From NCBI GenBank assembly GCA_964580655.1, contig CAZOMR010000159.1, forward strand, positions 1 to 8,005: 8,005 nucleotides of DNA, written 5' to 3'. Position 1 is the first letter of the stretch, and the number at the start of each line of letters is the position of its first letter. Under the pieces are notes generated by a model. That model saw only the letters and a list, made by a program, of their open reading frames with translations. It ran no database searches and was not told where the DNA came from. The position numbers and the translations under genes were made by a program. This DNA is from CAZOMR01 sp964580655. GTDB taxonomy: Bacteria; RBG-13-61-14; CAZOMR01. Below are positions 1 through 6,686 of this stretch, piece by piece.

Positions 1-526
1 TCTCATGAGTCGTAATGTAATTGATAAACCGGAAGAATGGCTGAGGCGGCTTTTTTCCCTTCCATGAGGCCGAGAAAGTCCTCTCGTCCCAGGCCCCTTT
101 AGGTGTTCCGGTTGTGTTGTAATCCGTTTTACTCCCGTTGATGCAGTAGTAACCTGCCTCGCGCAGATAATGCGTGAAGAACCTTATGTGTTCCGGGACA
201 GGATTACAGCTACGCATGTGGTGTGTTCCCGCGGACGAGGCATATACACCGGTATGGGTAGTAAACCGCGCAGGCGCGCACACCGACGCATTGGCAAACG
301 CGTTCTCAAAGAGTATGCCATCATCCGCCAGCCTGTCCAGGTTGGGCGTGCTCGCAAACTCATCGCCATAACACCCTAGCCACGAGGCGCTGTTGTCCTC
401 GCTGACCAGCCAGAGTATGTTGGGCCGGTCTGTCCGGGAAATTCTTGCTCGCGCCCTCATCCCGATCCCCAGACACGCGGCCGTAGCCGCTGAATCCTTC
501 AGAAATTCTCTCCGATCTTTTTTCAT
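1..526 (-). CDS. Tat-exported sulfatase, formylglycine type (partial, 3' end missing)
   Basis: The 175 visible codons are the N-terminal part of an alkaline-phosphatase-fold sulfatase; the frame runs off the left edge. Seen: a twin-arginine signal (DRREFLK, residues 4-10) followed by an Ala-rich hydrophobic stretch, then NILWLVSEDNSASWLGCYGD (36-55), where E43/D44/N45 sit where sulfatases bind calcium. The active-site signature CAPARFTTHTG spans 83-93, with Cys83 as the residue converted to formylglycine; the usual CxPSR has Ala instead of Ser. GTHHMRS (100-106) and GSKTDYN (131-137) resemble the heparan N-sulfatase-like branch of the S1 sulfatases. The enzyme hydrolyses sulfate esters or sulfamates, here probably on a glycan outside the cytoplasm. 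The start ATG has GGGAG five bases upstream and lies 31 bp after the UroD-like gene, so the two are probably cotranscribed. Family is clear; the substrate cannot be read from the fragment. Confidence 0.93.
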   Translation of the reverse strand, partial: MKKDRREFLKDSAATAACLGIGMRARARISRTDRPNILWLVSEDNSASWLGCYGDEFASTPNLDRLADDGILFENAFANASVCAPARFTTHTGVYASSAGTHHMRSCNPVPEHIRFFTHYLREAGYYCINGSKTDYNTTGTPKGAWDERTFSASWKGKKPPQPFFRFINYITTHE

Positions 527-531
527 CGCTT

Positions 532-536
532 CTCCC
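532..536 (-). promoter_or_regulatory. ribosome binding site of the sulfatase gene
   Basis: On the minus strand GGGAG lies five bases before the ATG at 526. It falls in the 31-bp gap after the UroD-like stop codon and fixes the start that retains the complete Tat signal. Confidence 0.6.
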
Positions 537-557
537 ACCTTAATTCAAAAGAACACT

Positions 558-1817
558 TTACAGTTCTCCGTTGAATTCCTTTACCGCATTGATCATTGCT
601 ACGATGTTCTCGACCGGAACATTTGCCTGCACATTATGGACCGTATTGAATACAAAACCTCCGTCGGGCGAGAATATCTCGCAATGCTTCAGAACCTCGG
701 TACGCACCTCTTCAGGTTTACCAAAGGGCAGGGTTCTTTGAGTATCAACGCCTCCTCCCCAGAAGACCAGCTTATCGCCATAGCGCTCCTTGAGCGTCTT
801 CGGGTCCATTCCCCTGGCAGAGACCTGGACAGGATTGATGATGTCAAAACCGCATTCTATGAAGTGGCTCATGAAAGGCTCCACCGCACCACAGCAGTGC
901 TTGAATGTCTTCCACGCCGTGTTCTCATGAATCCATTTATTGACCTTTTTATAATACGGCGCATAAAGCGAGTCAAAGGTCTCGGTCGAACAGAACTGCG
1001 AATCCTGCGTGCCAAAATCCGCGCCGCAGATAAATAGCACGGAAATGACATCCCCTGTCACCGCGTGAATCTTTGCAAGGTTAGAAAGAGCGATTTCACA
1101 CTGGCGCGAGAATATCCCGTGGATATAGTCCTGCCGGATGGCTGTGGAGATATACCATTCTGTTATATCCCGGATGCCTTTGGGATGCTTCAGAAACGGC
1201 GCAGGCACCAAGGCGATGTCCCCGAAAGCTGTTCCTGGAAAATTGGCCACAATGGCCCTGTCTGATCCTGCAAGTCTTTCTACCTCGCTCTCAAAGTATC
1301 TGAGGTCTTCATCGGAGACAGGGGTGAATTCCTCCAGGTTGTCTTCAGGATTGAGGTTGTCTTCATCAAATGGGTTCTGCCGGACTATGGTATCAAAGAA
1401 GTATCCGGTTTTTGGCATGTGGCCGCTGGGAGAGATGCTCGTGTCTCCTTCGGGATATATCAGGAGCCCGCCATCAGGAGCCACTGTAGTATTGAAATGC
1501 TCTGAAACGAGCAATTCCTGGCCCCAGGGAGTCTTGAATTCCTTCCAGTTCTCATTTGGAAACCCGAACAGGGTATTGCGGGGAACAATTGCCGTGGTAT
1601 CAATTCCCATCGCGTCTAACAGGTCGTCATCCATGGTTCCCAGAAACTGATAAGGGTCCCAGACCTTTATCAGCCTTTTTTCCAGGCCGTAATAATCACG
1701 CAGTCCGGCCACGCATAAGGCGTGCATTCCGGTAACCGCGGTGCTTCCGAAATCTACGGGAATCTTATCTGATTGCTCGTGCTCCAATGCCTTCCTGATT
1801 CTCTCTTTATGCTTCAT
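558..1817 (-). CDS. uroporphyrinogen decarboxylase-fold protein (MtaA-like methyltransferase type)
   Basis: A 419-residue protein of the URO-D superfamily, which includes heme-pathway HemE and the zinc-dependent methylcobamide methyltransferases MtaA/MtbA. The N-terminus has the subgroup pattern MKHKERIRKALEHEQSDKIPVDFG-like (no signal peptide, so cytoplasmic). Counting from the Met at 1817, ICGADFGTQDSQF lies near 263-275, the H-x-C zinc motif HCCG is at H307/C309, WGGGVDTQ lies near 353-360, and HNVQANVPVENI is at 394-405. The second distal cysteine of MtaA is not seen there; His394 occupies that region. At about 420 residues it is longer than HemE (about 350), with an extra segment near 85-165, and it lies in a sugar operon, so a heme role is unlikely. 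I chose Met 1817 over the upstream ATG at 1823 because AGAAAGG abuts 1823 but is six bases from 1817. The true reaction is unknown; O-demethylation of methylated sugars or aromatics is an inference. Confidence 0.85.
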   Translation of the reverse strand: MKHKERIRKALEHEQSDKIPVDFGSTAVTGMHALCVAGLRDYYGLEKRLIKVWDPYQFLGTMDDDLLDAMGIDTTAIVPRNTLFGFPNENWKEFKTPWGQELLVSEHFNTTVAPDGGLLIYPEGDTSISPSGHMPKTGYFFDTIVRQNPFDEDNLNPEDNLEEFTPVSDEDLRYFESEVERLAGSDRAIVANFPGTAFGDIALVPAPFLKHPKGIRDITEWYISTAIRQDYIHGIFSRQCEIALSNLAKIHAVTGDVISVLFICGADFGTQDSQFCSTETFDSLYAPYYKKVNKWIHENTAWKTFKHCCGAVEPFMSHFIECGFDIINPVQVSARGMDPKTLKERYGDKLVFWGGGVDTQRTLPFGKPEEVRTEVLKHCEIFSPDGGFVFNTVHNVQANVPVENIVAMINAVKEFNGEL

Positions 1818-1823
1818 CTCCAT

Positions 1824-1830
1824 CCTTTCT
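1824..1830 (-). promoter_or_regulatory. ribosome binding site deciding the UroD-like start
   Basis: AGAAAGG on the minus strand directly touches the ATG at 1823, too close to use, but is six bases from the in-frame ATG at 1817. It begins exactly at the left end of the inverted-repeat element, so the element borders this gene's translation signal. Confidence 0.5.
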
Positions 1831-1883
1831 TAAGAGGCTGTCGAGAAACTCCAAACTAATCCAGGGCTTCATCATTTAGATTT

Positions 1884-1905
1884 CCCCTCCCTGCGATGGG
1901 AGGGG
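1884..1905. repeat. inverted repeat A inside the MITE-like element
   Basis: CCCCTCCC (1884-1891), a six-base loop, then GGGAGGGG (1898-1905) form a perfect 8-bp stem. There is no T-run on either side, so it is not a typical terminator. Confidence 0.7.
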
Positions 1906-1913
1906 ATTAAGGG

Positions 1914-1929
1914 GAGGGTGATCACCCTC
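1914..1929. repeat. 16-bp perfect palindrome inside the MITE-like element
   Basis: GAGGGTGATCACCCTC reads identically on both strands. It could be a cruciform arm or a protein site, but nothing here indicates a specific binder. Confidence 0.7.
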
Positions 1930-1933
1930 TCCC

Positions 1934-1965
1934 AAACCCTCTCCCCTCAGGGGAGAGGGTTTTTT
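1934..1965 (+). terminator. 13-bp hairpin plus T-run, terminator-like on the plus strand
   Basis: AAACCCTCTCCCC (1934-1946), loop TCA, GGGGAGAGGGTTT (1950-1962) form a perfect 13-bp stem; the Ts at 1960-1965 run from the stem into the downstream side. The shape is that of an intrinsic terminator for plus-strand transcription, which would stop antisense transcripts before the porter gene. In the operon's own direction only TTTGGG follows, so it should be weak there, perhaps an attenuator. Confidence 0.5.
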
Positions 1966-1975
1966 CGACACCCTC

Positions 1976-3367
1976 TTAATCTTCACTGCCCGCACGCTGC
2001 CTCTTGAGAAACATCCTTTCTATCTCCTCGAGAGATTTTCTCTTGGTCTCCGGGACAAAAATAGCGAAGAAGACAAAGGCTATCCCGCAGATCCCAGCAT
2101 ACACGAAAAATACTTCTCCTCCGAGTCTCTCGAGCATAAGCGGAAAAAACTGGGACACCAGAAAACATGAGATCCAGAGAACCACCGTTGCTATGGACAT
2201 TGCCCGGCCTCTAATCTTTGTCGGAAAGATCTCGGACATAACCACCCAGACCACAGATCCCATGGCAGTAGCAAAGCTGGCTACATAAGTCAGAATAAAC
2301 AGCAATATCCATGGCCCTTCGGTCTTGTCAAAATGAAAAGCACTGCCCAGTAATGTCAGAGAGATACCCATGCCCGCGGCCGCAAGCATAAGCAGGGGCT
2401 TCCTGCCCAGCTTGTCAACCAGCCAGATCGCCACAATCGTGAAAATCATGTTGACGGCTCCCACAATGACCGTGTCATTGATAGCCTTTGTTGATTGCAA
2501 GCCCGCGCTCTTGAATATCTCCGGGGCGTAGTAAATCACCGTGTTGATGCCGGTTATCTGCTGAAGAATCGCAAGGGCTATGCCTATAATCAGGGCGATC
2601 CGGATTCCCGGCTTGAGAAGATCGAGAATAGACCCGCGTTCCTGCGCTATGGTTTCTTCAATGTCTTTAAGTTCAGCTTCGGCGTGCCGGTATCCTCCGA
2701 TACTGGATAAAATGGCAAGAGCTTCACTGCTCCTTCCCTGCTTGGTAAGCCAGCGGGGGCTCTCCGGCACAAAATAGAGCATGGCCCAGAAGATAATAGC
2801 CGGCAAGGTCTCAGAGCCGAACATCCAGCGCCATCCGAGAGATACATTCCATTCCTCGTTGCCGACCCCGGCAATGCGGGAATTCACGAAATACACAACA
2901 AGCATCCCGAACACGATTGCCAACTGGTTCAAAGATACGAGCCGACCCCGGACTCGCGCTGGCGCTATCTCAGCTATATAGAGGGGCGAGAGCATTGATG
3001 CCGCTCCCACGCCAACCCCCCCGAGCATTCTCGCTATGATAAATTGCGTCAGATTTCGCGGAATGGCCGACCCGACAGCGGAGATAGTAAATAATATCGC
3101 GGATATAATCAGGACCCTTCTTCTGCCCAGCCGGTCGCTGAGCACTCCTGCGAAACCGGCCCCCAGGATACAACCTACCAGCGCGGATGAAGCGGCCCAG
3201 CCCATTTGCATGGCAGAGAGGTCAAAGTGGGTTTTCAGAAAACCTATGGACCCTGAGATAACCGCAGTATCATAACCGAATAAAAGCCCGCCAAGCGCGG
3301 CCACCATGCTGATCAGCGCCACATAAACCATACTGCCGTCTTCAGGCTTTATTGAACTACTTTCCAT
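1976..3367 (-). CDS. MFS sugar porter, XylE/GLUT-like
   Basis: A 463-residue inner-membrane sugar transporter of the Sugar Porter family (12 predicted helices), probably a proton symporter. The family signatures are present in order: GYDTAVISGS (31-40), SDRLGRRR (77-84), R113 in ARMLGGVGVGAASMLSPLY, NQLAIVFGMLVVYFVN (147-162), PESPRWL (201-207), QQITGINTVIYYAPEIF (269-285), DKLGRKP (318-324), W374 before SEIFPTKIRGR (378-388), and PETKRKSLEEIE (439-450). D33 and R113 match the XylE Asp/Arg pair used for proton coupling, and Q148, Q269, Q270, N275 and W374 match its sugar-contacting positions; the XylE glutamine seven residues after Q148 is Met here. The substrate is probably a hexose or pentose, with galactose from the adjacent beta-galactosidase a reasonable guess. 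GGAG lies six bases before the ATG. The stop codon comes from the end of a MITE-like element. Confidence 0.95.
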   Translation of the reverse strand: MESSSIKPEDGSMVYVALISMVAALGGLLFGYDTAVISGSIGFLKTHFDLSAMQMGWAASSALVGCILGAGFAGVLSDRLGRRRVLIISAILFTISAVGSAIPRNLTQFIIARMLGGVGVGAASMLSPLYIAEIAPARVRGRLVSLNQLAIVFGMLVVYFVNSRIAGVGNEEWNVSLGWRWMFGSETLPAIIFWAMLYFVPESPRWLTKQGRSSEALAILSSIGGYRHAEAELKDIEETIAQERGSILDLLKPGIRIALIIGIALAILQQITGINTVIYYAPEIFKSAGLQSTKAINDTVIVGAVNMIFTIVAIWLVDKLGRKPLLMLAAAGMGISLTLLGSAFHFDKTEGPWILLFILTYVASFATAMGSVVWVVMSEIFPTKIRGRAMSIATVVLWISCFLVSQFFPLMLERLGGEVFFVYAGICGIAFVFFAIFVPETKRKSLEEIERMFLKRQRAGSED

Positions 3368-3373
3368 GTCAAT

Positions 3374-3399
3374 CTCCGGAATTCCCTGAATTCCCGGAG
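3374..3399 (-). promoter_or_regulatory. intercistronic hairpin containing the porter's ribosome binding site
   Basis: In the minus-strand transcript CUCCGGGAAUUC pairs with GAAUUCCGGAG around a three-base loop, giving an 11-bp stem with one bulged C. The 3' arm ends in GGAG, the ribosome binding site six bases before the porter ATG at 3367. The structure occupies most of the 34-bp gap after the GH2 stop codon, so it could lower porter translation relative to the enzyme or protect an RNA end. There is no U-run, so it is not a terminator. Confidence 0.55.
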
Positions 3400-3401
3400 T
3401 A

Positions 3402-6400
3402 TTATTTACTTTCTGCTTTGCGCACCGGCCGCAGGCTGAACTTATATTGGTACGGCCTGGCCTGCAGGCGGTACTTGGATAAGGGGTAGCTCAGAACTGC
3501 CGGCACACTTCCTCCAACCCCTCTTTGTTTGTAATCCAGGTTCACGGTGATGTCCCTGGTTTTGATCAGCTCGTGGATATGCCTCGCATTCTCCAGGTTC
3601 TCCATAGTATACGGCCAGGCGCTTACGGAAAGAAGCGGCAACCCTCTCGCCATCAAACCGATCCCGTCTTCATTGGTGAAGCTTACCCAGCGCACCCCTG
3701 TCCTGTTGCCGTTTTCCTGCGGCACGACATACATGTGATTCAGGTCATTCACAAGACCTGCATACAGGCCCACGGCCGCTCCGGTCTTTCTGTCCCAGTA
3801 GCTCTCATGTGGGCCGCGGCCATACCAGCTCATGGTCCGGAACTCGCCGGGGATTCTCATCTGCATCCCGAACCGGAGCAGTTCGGGCAATCTGCCCACG
3901 GGCAATCTGCCTTTTGGCTTGAATTCGCATTCAACTATAATCTCGCCATCGCCATAAATCGTGTAGATATTGCGATACCTGGACTTGCCAGCAGGAATTT
4001 TCGACTCGGCAGTCACCTTTATGACCTGCGGCTCGATCTGCAAGGCACTTGCGCTTGTGACAGATCGGCCGGGCCCGGCGTCTCGCCACAAGTAAAGCCG
4101 GCCGAACCTGAGACTCTTCTCGTCGTTAATTGTGGGCGCCCGCCAGAAGTTGGGAATTAGCGGAGACACGATAAGTTCCTTTCCTTGAAATTCAAATGAC
4201 TCCAGTGCACCGCTGTTTTTGCCGAATCTTGCGGTAAATTCAACACCCTTGACCGTGAATGTATCAGCCGACTCGGTGAGTTCTAGCTCGGGTAATGCGG
4301 AAGTATCCCGATCCGGAGGTGCAGGCACATTGTATGGCATCTCGAACTGGTCCCATGCTGTGACATGACCCTTCGGCGCCCAGGGCGCATCCTGTGCCAG
4401 GGCAAAGGATACCTTCAATAAATACTCCCTGCCGGGCTTGATGTCCGGCTTTTTTATGGGAATAGTAAACTCTTTTGCCTGGCCCGCGGCCACATCCAGC
4501 TTCGGCAATGCGCCTATTTGAACAGGAATTCCATCCTCGGTCAACTCCCACGCCCCATTCACAAAGGACAGATTCCGGAATATATGCTTGTTGCGGACCC
4601 GCACCCTTCCGGCCACGAGGTCCACGGGCTCGACCTTGATCTCCTGATACACCTTCTTCACCTCGAATAAGTGAGGATTGGGCAGGCGGTCAGGCCGTAT
4701 GAGCCCGTTTAGACAAAAGGTGTCATCATTGGGCACATCTCCATAATCTCCCCCATAAGCCCAGAATTCCTTGCCATCCTCGGTTTGCTTGCTCAGGCCC
4801 TGGTCAACCCAGTCCCAGATGAAGCCGCCCTGCAGGTATCTCTTTGATTCGAACACATCCCAGTATTCCTGGAAATTGCCCACGCTGTTGCCCATGGCAT
4901 GTGCATATTCTATCAGGACCATGGGGCGACCCCGGCCAAACCGCCTCCAATGTTGAATGACATTCATGGGCCTTACATACATCGGACAGACAATATCACT
5001 GTGGATGCCCATACCTTGCTCATAGGATATTATGAATTCCGGATAGTTTTCCTTGGCCCATTTACGGGCCGCGGCCGGATTTCTTCCGATCCCAGCCTCA
5101 TTGCCCAGTGAAAACGCGAAGACCGAGGGGTGATTCTTGTCCCGCTCGATCATGCGCCGTACCCTGTCAACATACTGCTCTGTGAAATCCTTGCCCGTGG
5201 AAATCCGTTGCCACACATTAGAGCCATATCCGTGGGCCTCGATGTTGGCCTCATCAATCAAGTAGAGGCCGTAGCGGTCGCATAGGGCATACCACTCCGG
5301 GACACCGGGATAGTGGCAGGTGCGGACAGCGTTGATGTTGTTCTGCTTCATCAACCTGATGTCCTGGATCATCCGTTCTCTCGTCATCACATGACCGAGG
5401 TCCGGATCGTGTTCATGGCGGTTAACTCCTTTGAAATAAACGGGCCTTCCGTTGATAAGAATCTGGCCATCCTTGATCTCCGCCGAGCGGAATCCCACAT
5501 TCCACGGAATCGCCTCCACTACCTTGCCGGCCCGGTCCTTGAGAATGAGAAGCAGGGTGTAAAGGTTAGGATCCTCCGCCGACCACTTTTCCGGGTCTCT
5601 CACTGCCTGCTCAAAGTCCACGGATGCCTCGCACCCCTCAGACACGGAAGCCTTGGCGGTCAGCTTTTCGAACACGGGCTCGCCCGACTCATCATACAAG
5701 GATGCTTCCACCAAGGCCGGCGTGGCCTGGGGTCCTGCATTTTTTACCGCTACCCTCAGCTTCAATGTTGCATCGCGATACTGATCGTCGAGCAGGGGCT
5801 GGACATGGAAATCCCGGATATATAGTGGCGCGCGGGATACCAGGATCACATCCCTGAAGATGCCGGACAGCCGCCAGAAGTCCTGATCCTCCAGGTAACT
5901 TCCGTCGCACCAGCGGTATACCTCCACGGCCAGGAGGTTCTCGCCCGGGTTAAGATACCTCGTGATATTGAACTCAGCGGGAAGCCGACTGCCCTGGGAG
6001 TAACCAACCCTGTTCCCGTTCACCCACAGGTAGAACGCGGACTCAACACCATTGAATACGATAAAAGTCTGCCGGTCTTTCCAGGTGGCCGGCACCGTGA
6101 AAGTCCTGCGATACGACCCCACAGGATTCCTGTTCTCGTAGGCTGTCCAGGATTCTTCCGGCTCGCCCATCACCCTCGGGGCATCCTTCTTGAAAGGATA
6201 CTTGACATTGGAGTAAATCGGGGTTCCGTACCCGTGCATCTGCCAGTTGGAAGGCACCGGGATATCCGCCCAGCCGCTTACATCGTAGCCGGGCTTGTAA
6301 AAATCCACGGGCCGCTCCGAGGGCCTCTTCACCCAGTTGAACTTCCAGGTTCCGTTAAGATAGAGGACAAAGGGCGAGGTCTGAGGCTCTCCTTTCAGCG

Positions 6401-6575
6401 CTTCCTCCATGTCCGGGTACGGCGTGAGGGTAGCATGTGCGGGTTCCTTGTTTATCCCGATGATATAGGGGTTCTCCCAATCCGGGGCATCAGCGCGGCC
6501 TGCGCCGGATATAGCCAACAGCCCCAGGGCACAGCAGGTTGACACGATAAAAGTAAAACTCTTTCTCATCGCCAT
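3402..6575 (-). CDS. secreted GH2 beta-galactosidase, LacZ-like
   Basis: A 1057-residue glycoside hydrolase family 2 enzyme that removes terminal beta-galactosyl residues by a retaining mechanism. Residues count from the Met at 6575. A Sec signal peptide (about 1-30, ending ADA) suggests periplasmic or outside action, unlike cytoplasmic E. coli LacZ of similar length (1023). The domains in order are: sugar-binding jelly roll (about 45-245, with DQDFWRLSGIFRDV near 230-243), immunoglobulin-like (about 250-360), TIM barrel (about 365-640), a second Ig-like domain (about 650-750), and the large C-terminal beta-galactosidase small-chain domain (about 775-1045, with WYGRGPHESY and PQENGNRT). The acid/base is E493 in SLGNEAG and the nucleophile E556 in LIEYAHAMGNS; CHYPGVPEWY and DEANIEAHGYG are also intact. 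A GTG at 6578 and an ATG at 6569 are also in frame, but the ATG at 6575 is best, with AAGGAG seven bases upstream. GH2 members vary in substrate; beta-galactoside is most likely. Confidence 0.96.
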   Translation of the reverse strand: MAMRKSFTFIVSTCCALGLLAISGAGRADAPDWENPYIIGINKEPAHATLTPYPDMEEALKGEPQTSPFVLYLNGTWKFNWVKRPSERPVDFYKPGYDVSGWADIPVPSNWQMHGYGTPIYSNVKYPFKKDAPRVMGEPEESWTAYENRNPVGSYRRTFTVPATWKDRQTFIVFNGVESAFYLWVNGNRVGYSQGSRLPAEFNITRYLNPGENLLAVEVYRWCDGSYLEDQDFWRLSGIFRDVILVSRAPLYIRDFHVQPLLDDQYRDATLKLRVAVKNAGPQATPALVEASLYDESGEPVFEKLTAKASVSEGCEASVDFEQAVRDPEKWSAEDPNLYTLLLILKDRAGKVVEAIPWNVGFRSAEIKDGQILINGRPVYFKGVNRHEHDPDLGHVMTRERMIQDIRLMKQNNINAVRTCHYPGVPEWYALCDRYGLYLIDEANIEAHGYGSNVWQRISTGKDFTEQYVDRVRRMIERDKNHPSVFAFSLGNEAGIGRNPAAARKWAKENYPEFIISYEQGMGIHSDIVCPMYVRPMNVIQHWRRFGRGRPMVLIEYAHAMGNSVGNFQEYWDVFESKRYLQGGFIWDWVDQGLSKQTEDGKEFWAYGGDYGDVPNDDTFCLNGLIRPDRLPNPHLFEVKKVYQEIKVEPVDLVAGRVRVRNKHIFRNLSFVNGAWELTEDGIPVQIGALPKLDVAAGQAKEFTIPIKKPDIKPGREYLLKVSFALAQDAPWAPKGHVTAWDQFEMPYNVPAPPDRDTSALPELELTESADTFTVKGVEFTARFGKNSGALESFEFQGKELIVSPLIPNFWRAPTINDEKSLRFGRLYLWRDAGPGRSVTSASALQIEPQVIKVTAESKIPAGKSRYRNIYTIYGDGEIIVECEFKPKGRLPVGRLPELLRFGMQMRIPGEFRTMSWYGRGPHESYWDRKTGAAVGLYAGLVNDLNHMYVVPQENGNRTGVRWVSFTNEDGIGLMARGLPLLSVSAWPYTMENLENARHIHELIKTRDITVNLDYKQRGVGGSVPAVLSYPLSKYRLQARPYQYKFSLRPVRKAESK

Positions 6576-6582
6576 CACATTA

Positions 6583-6588
6583 CTCCTT
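6583..6588 (-). promoter_or_regulatory. ribosome binding site deciding the GH2 start
   Basis: AAGGAG on the minus strand is four bases from a GTG (6578), seven from the ATG at 6575 and thirteen from the ATG at 6569, so 6575 is the preferred start. An out-of-frame ATG-TGA (6580-6575) overlaps the start. Confidence 0.6.
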
Positions 6589-6622
6589 CCCCAGCTTGGG
6601 GCGAGCGCTAACTTTACGCTCG
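6589..6622 (-). promoter_or_regulatory. two leader hairpins upstream of the GH2 gene
   Basis: In the transcript CGAGCG (6622-6617) pairs with CGCTCG (6607-6602) around a nine-base loop, followed at once by CCCC-AAGCT-GGGG (6601-6589). The AAGGAG ribosome binding site begins directly after the second stem. No U-run follows, so these are not intrinsic terminators; mRNA protection or translational tuning is possible. The 111-bp gap holds no gene. Confidence 0.4.
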
Positions 6623-6645
6623 ACGCTAAAAAATCTGAACATCTT

Positions 6646-6651
6646 ATTATA
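6646..6651 (-). promoter_or_regulatory. candidate -10 box of an internal promoter before the GH2 gene
   Basis: A perfect TATAAT on the minus strand lies about 70 bases before the GH2 start. The region 16-18 bases upstream has no good -35 match (CATAAA at 17-bp spacing), so a separate GH2 promoter is only a possibility. Confidence 0.3.
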
Positions 6652-6686
6652 CCCCCTCAGCCGGTCTCTTTATGGCAGGAATACAA

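Larger units (their letters stand above)
1830..1979. mobile_element. MITE-like non-autonomous element with TTAA-ended inverted repeats
   Basis: The left end TTAAGAGGCTGTCGAGAAA (1830-1848) and the reverse complement of the right end, TTAAGAGGGTGTCGAAAAA (1979-1961), agree at 17 of 19 positions. Between them are about 110 bp with no reading frame but three GC-rich palindromes. The outermost TTAA (or an inner TA) may be a target duplication. It fills nearly the whole gap between the porter and UroD-like genes. The porter's stop codon TAA (1978-1976) is formed by the right end. Terminal repeats, small size and lack of coding capacity fit a MITE or a dispersed palindromic intergenic repeat; no transposase is in the window to name the family. 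Confidence 0.6.

Noticed and set aside
393..1037. A 214-codon plus-strand open frame
   Set aside because: It lies antisense to the UroD-like gene and the start of the sulfatase, whose minus-strand products carry clear family motifs; the plus-strand translation resembles nothing known.
558..1817. Annotation as heme-pathway HemE
   Set aside because: The protein is about 70 residues too long, has the HCCG zinc-type motif, and lies in a sugar operon without other heme genes.
3525..4160. A 211-codon plus-strand open frame
   Set aside because: It is antisense to the C-terminal beta-galactosidase domain, which is intact with recognisable motifs.
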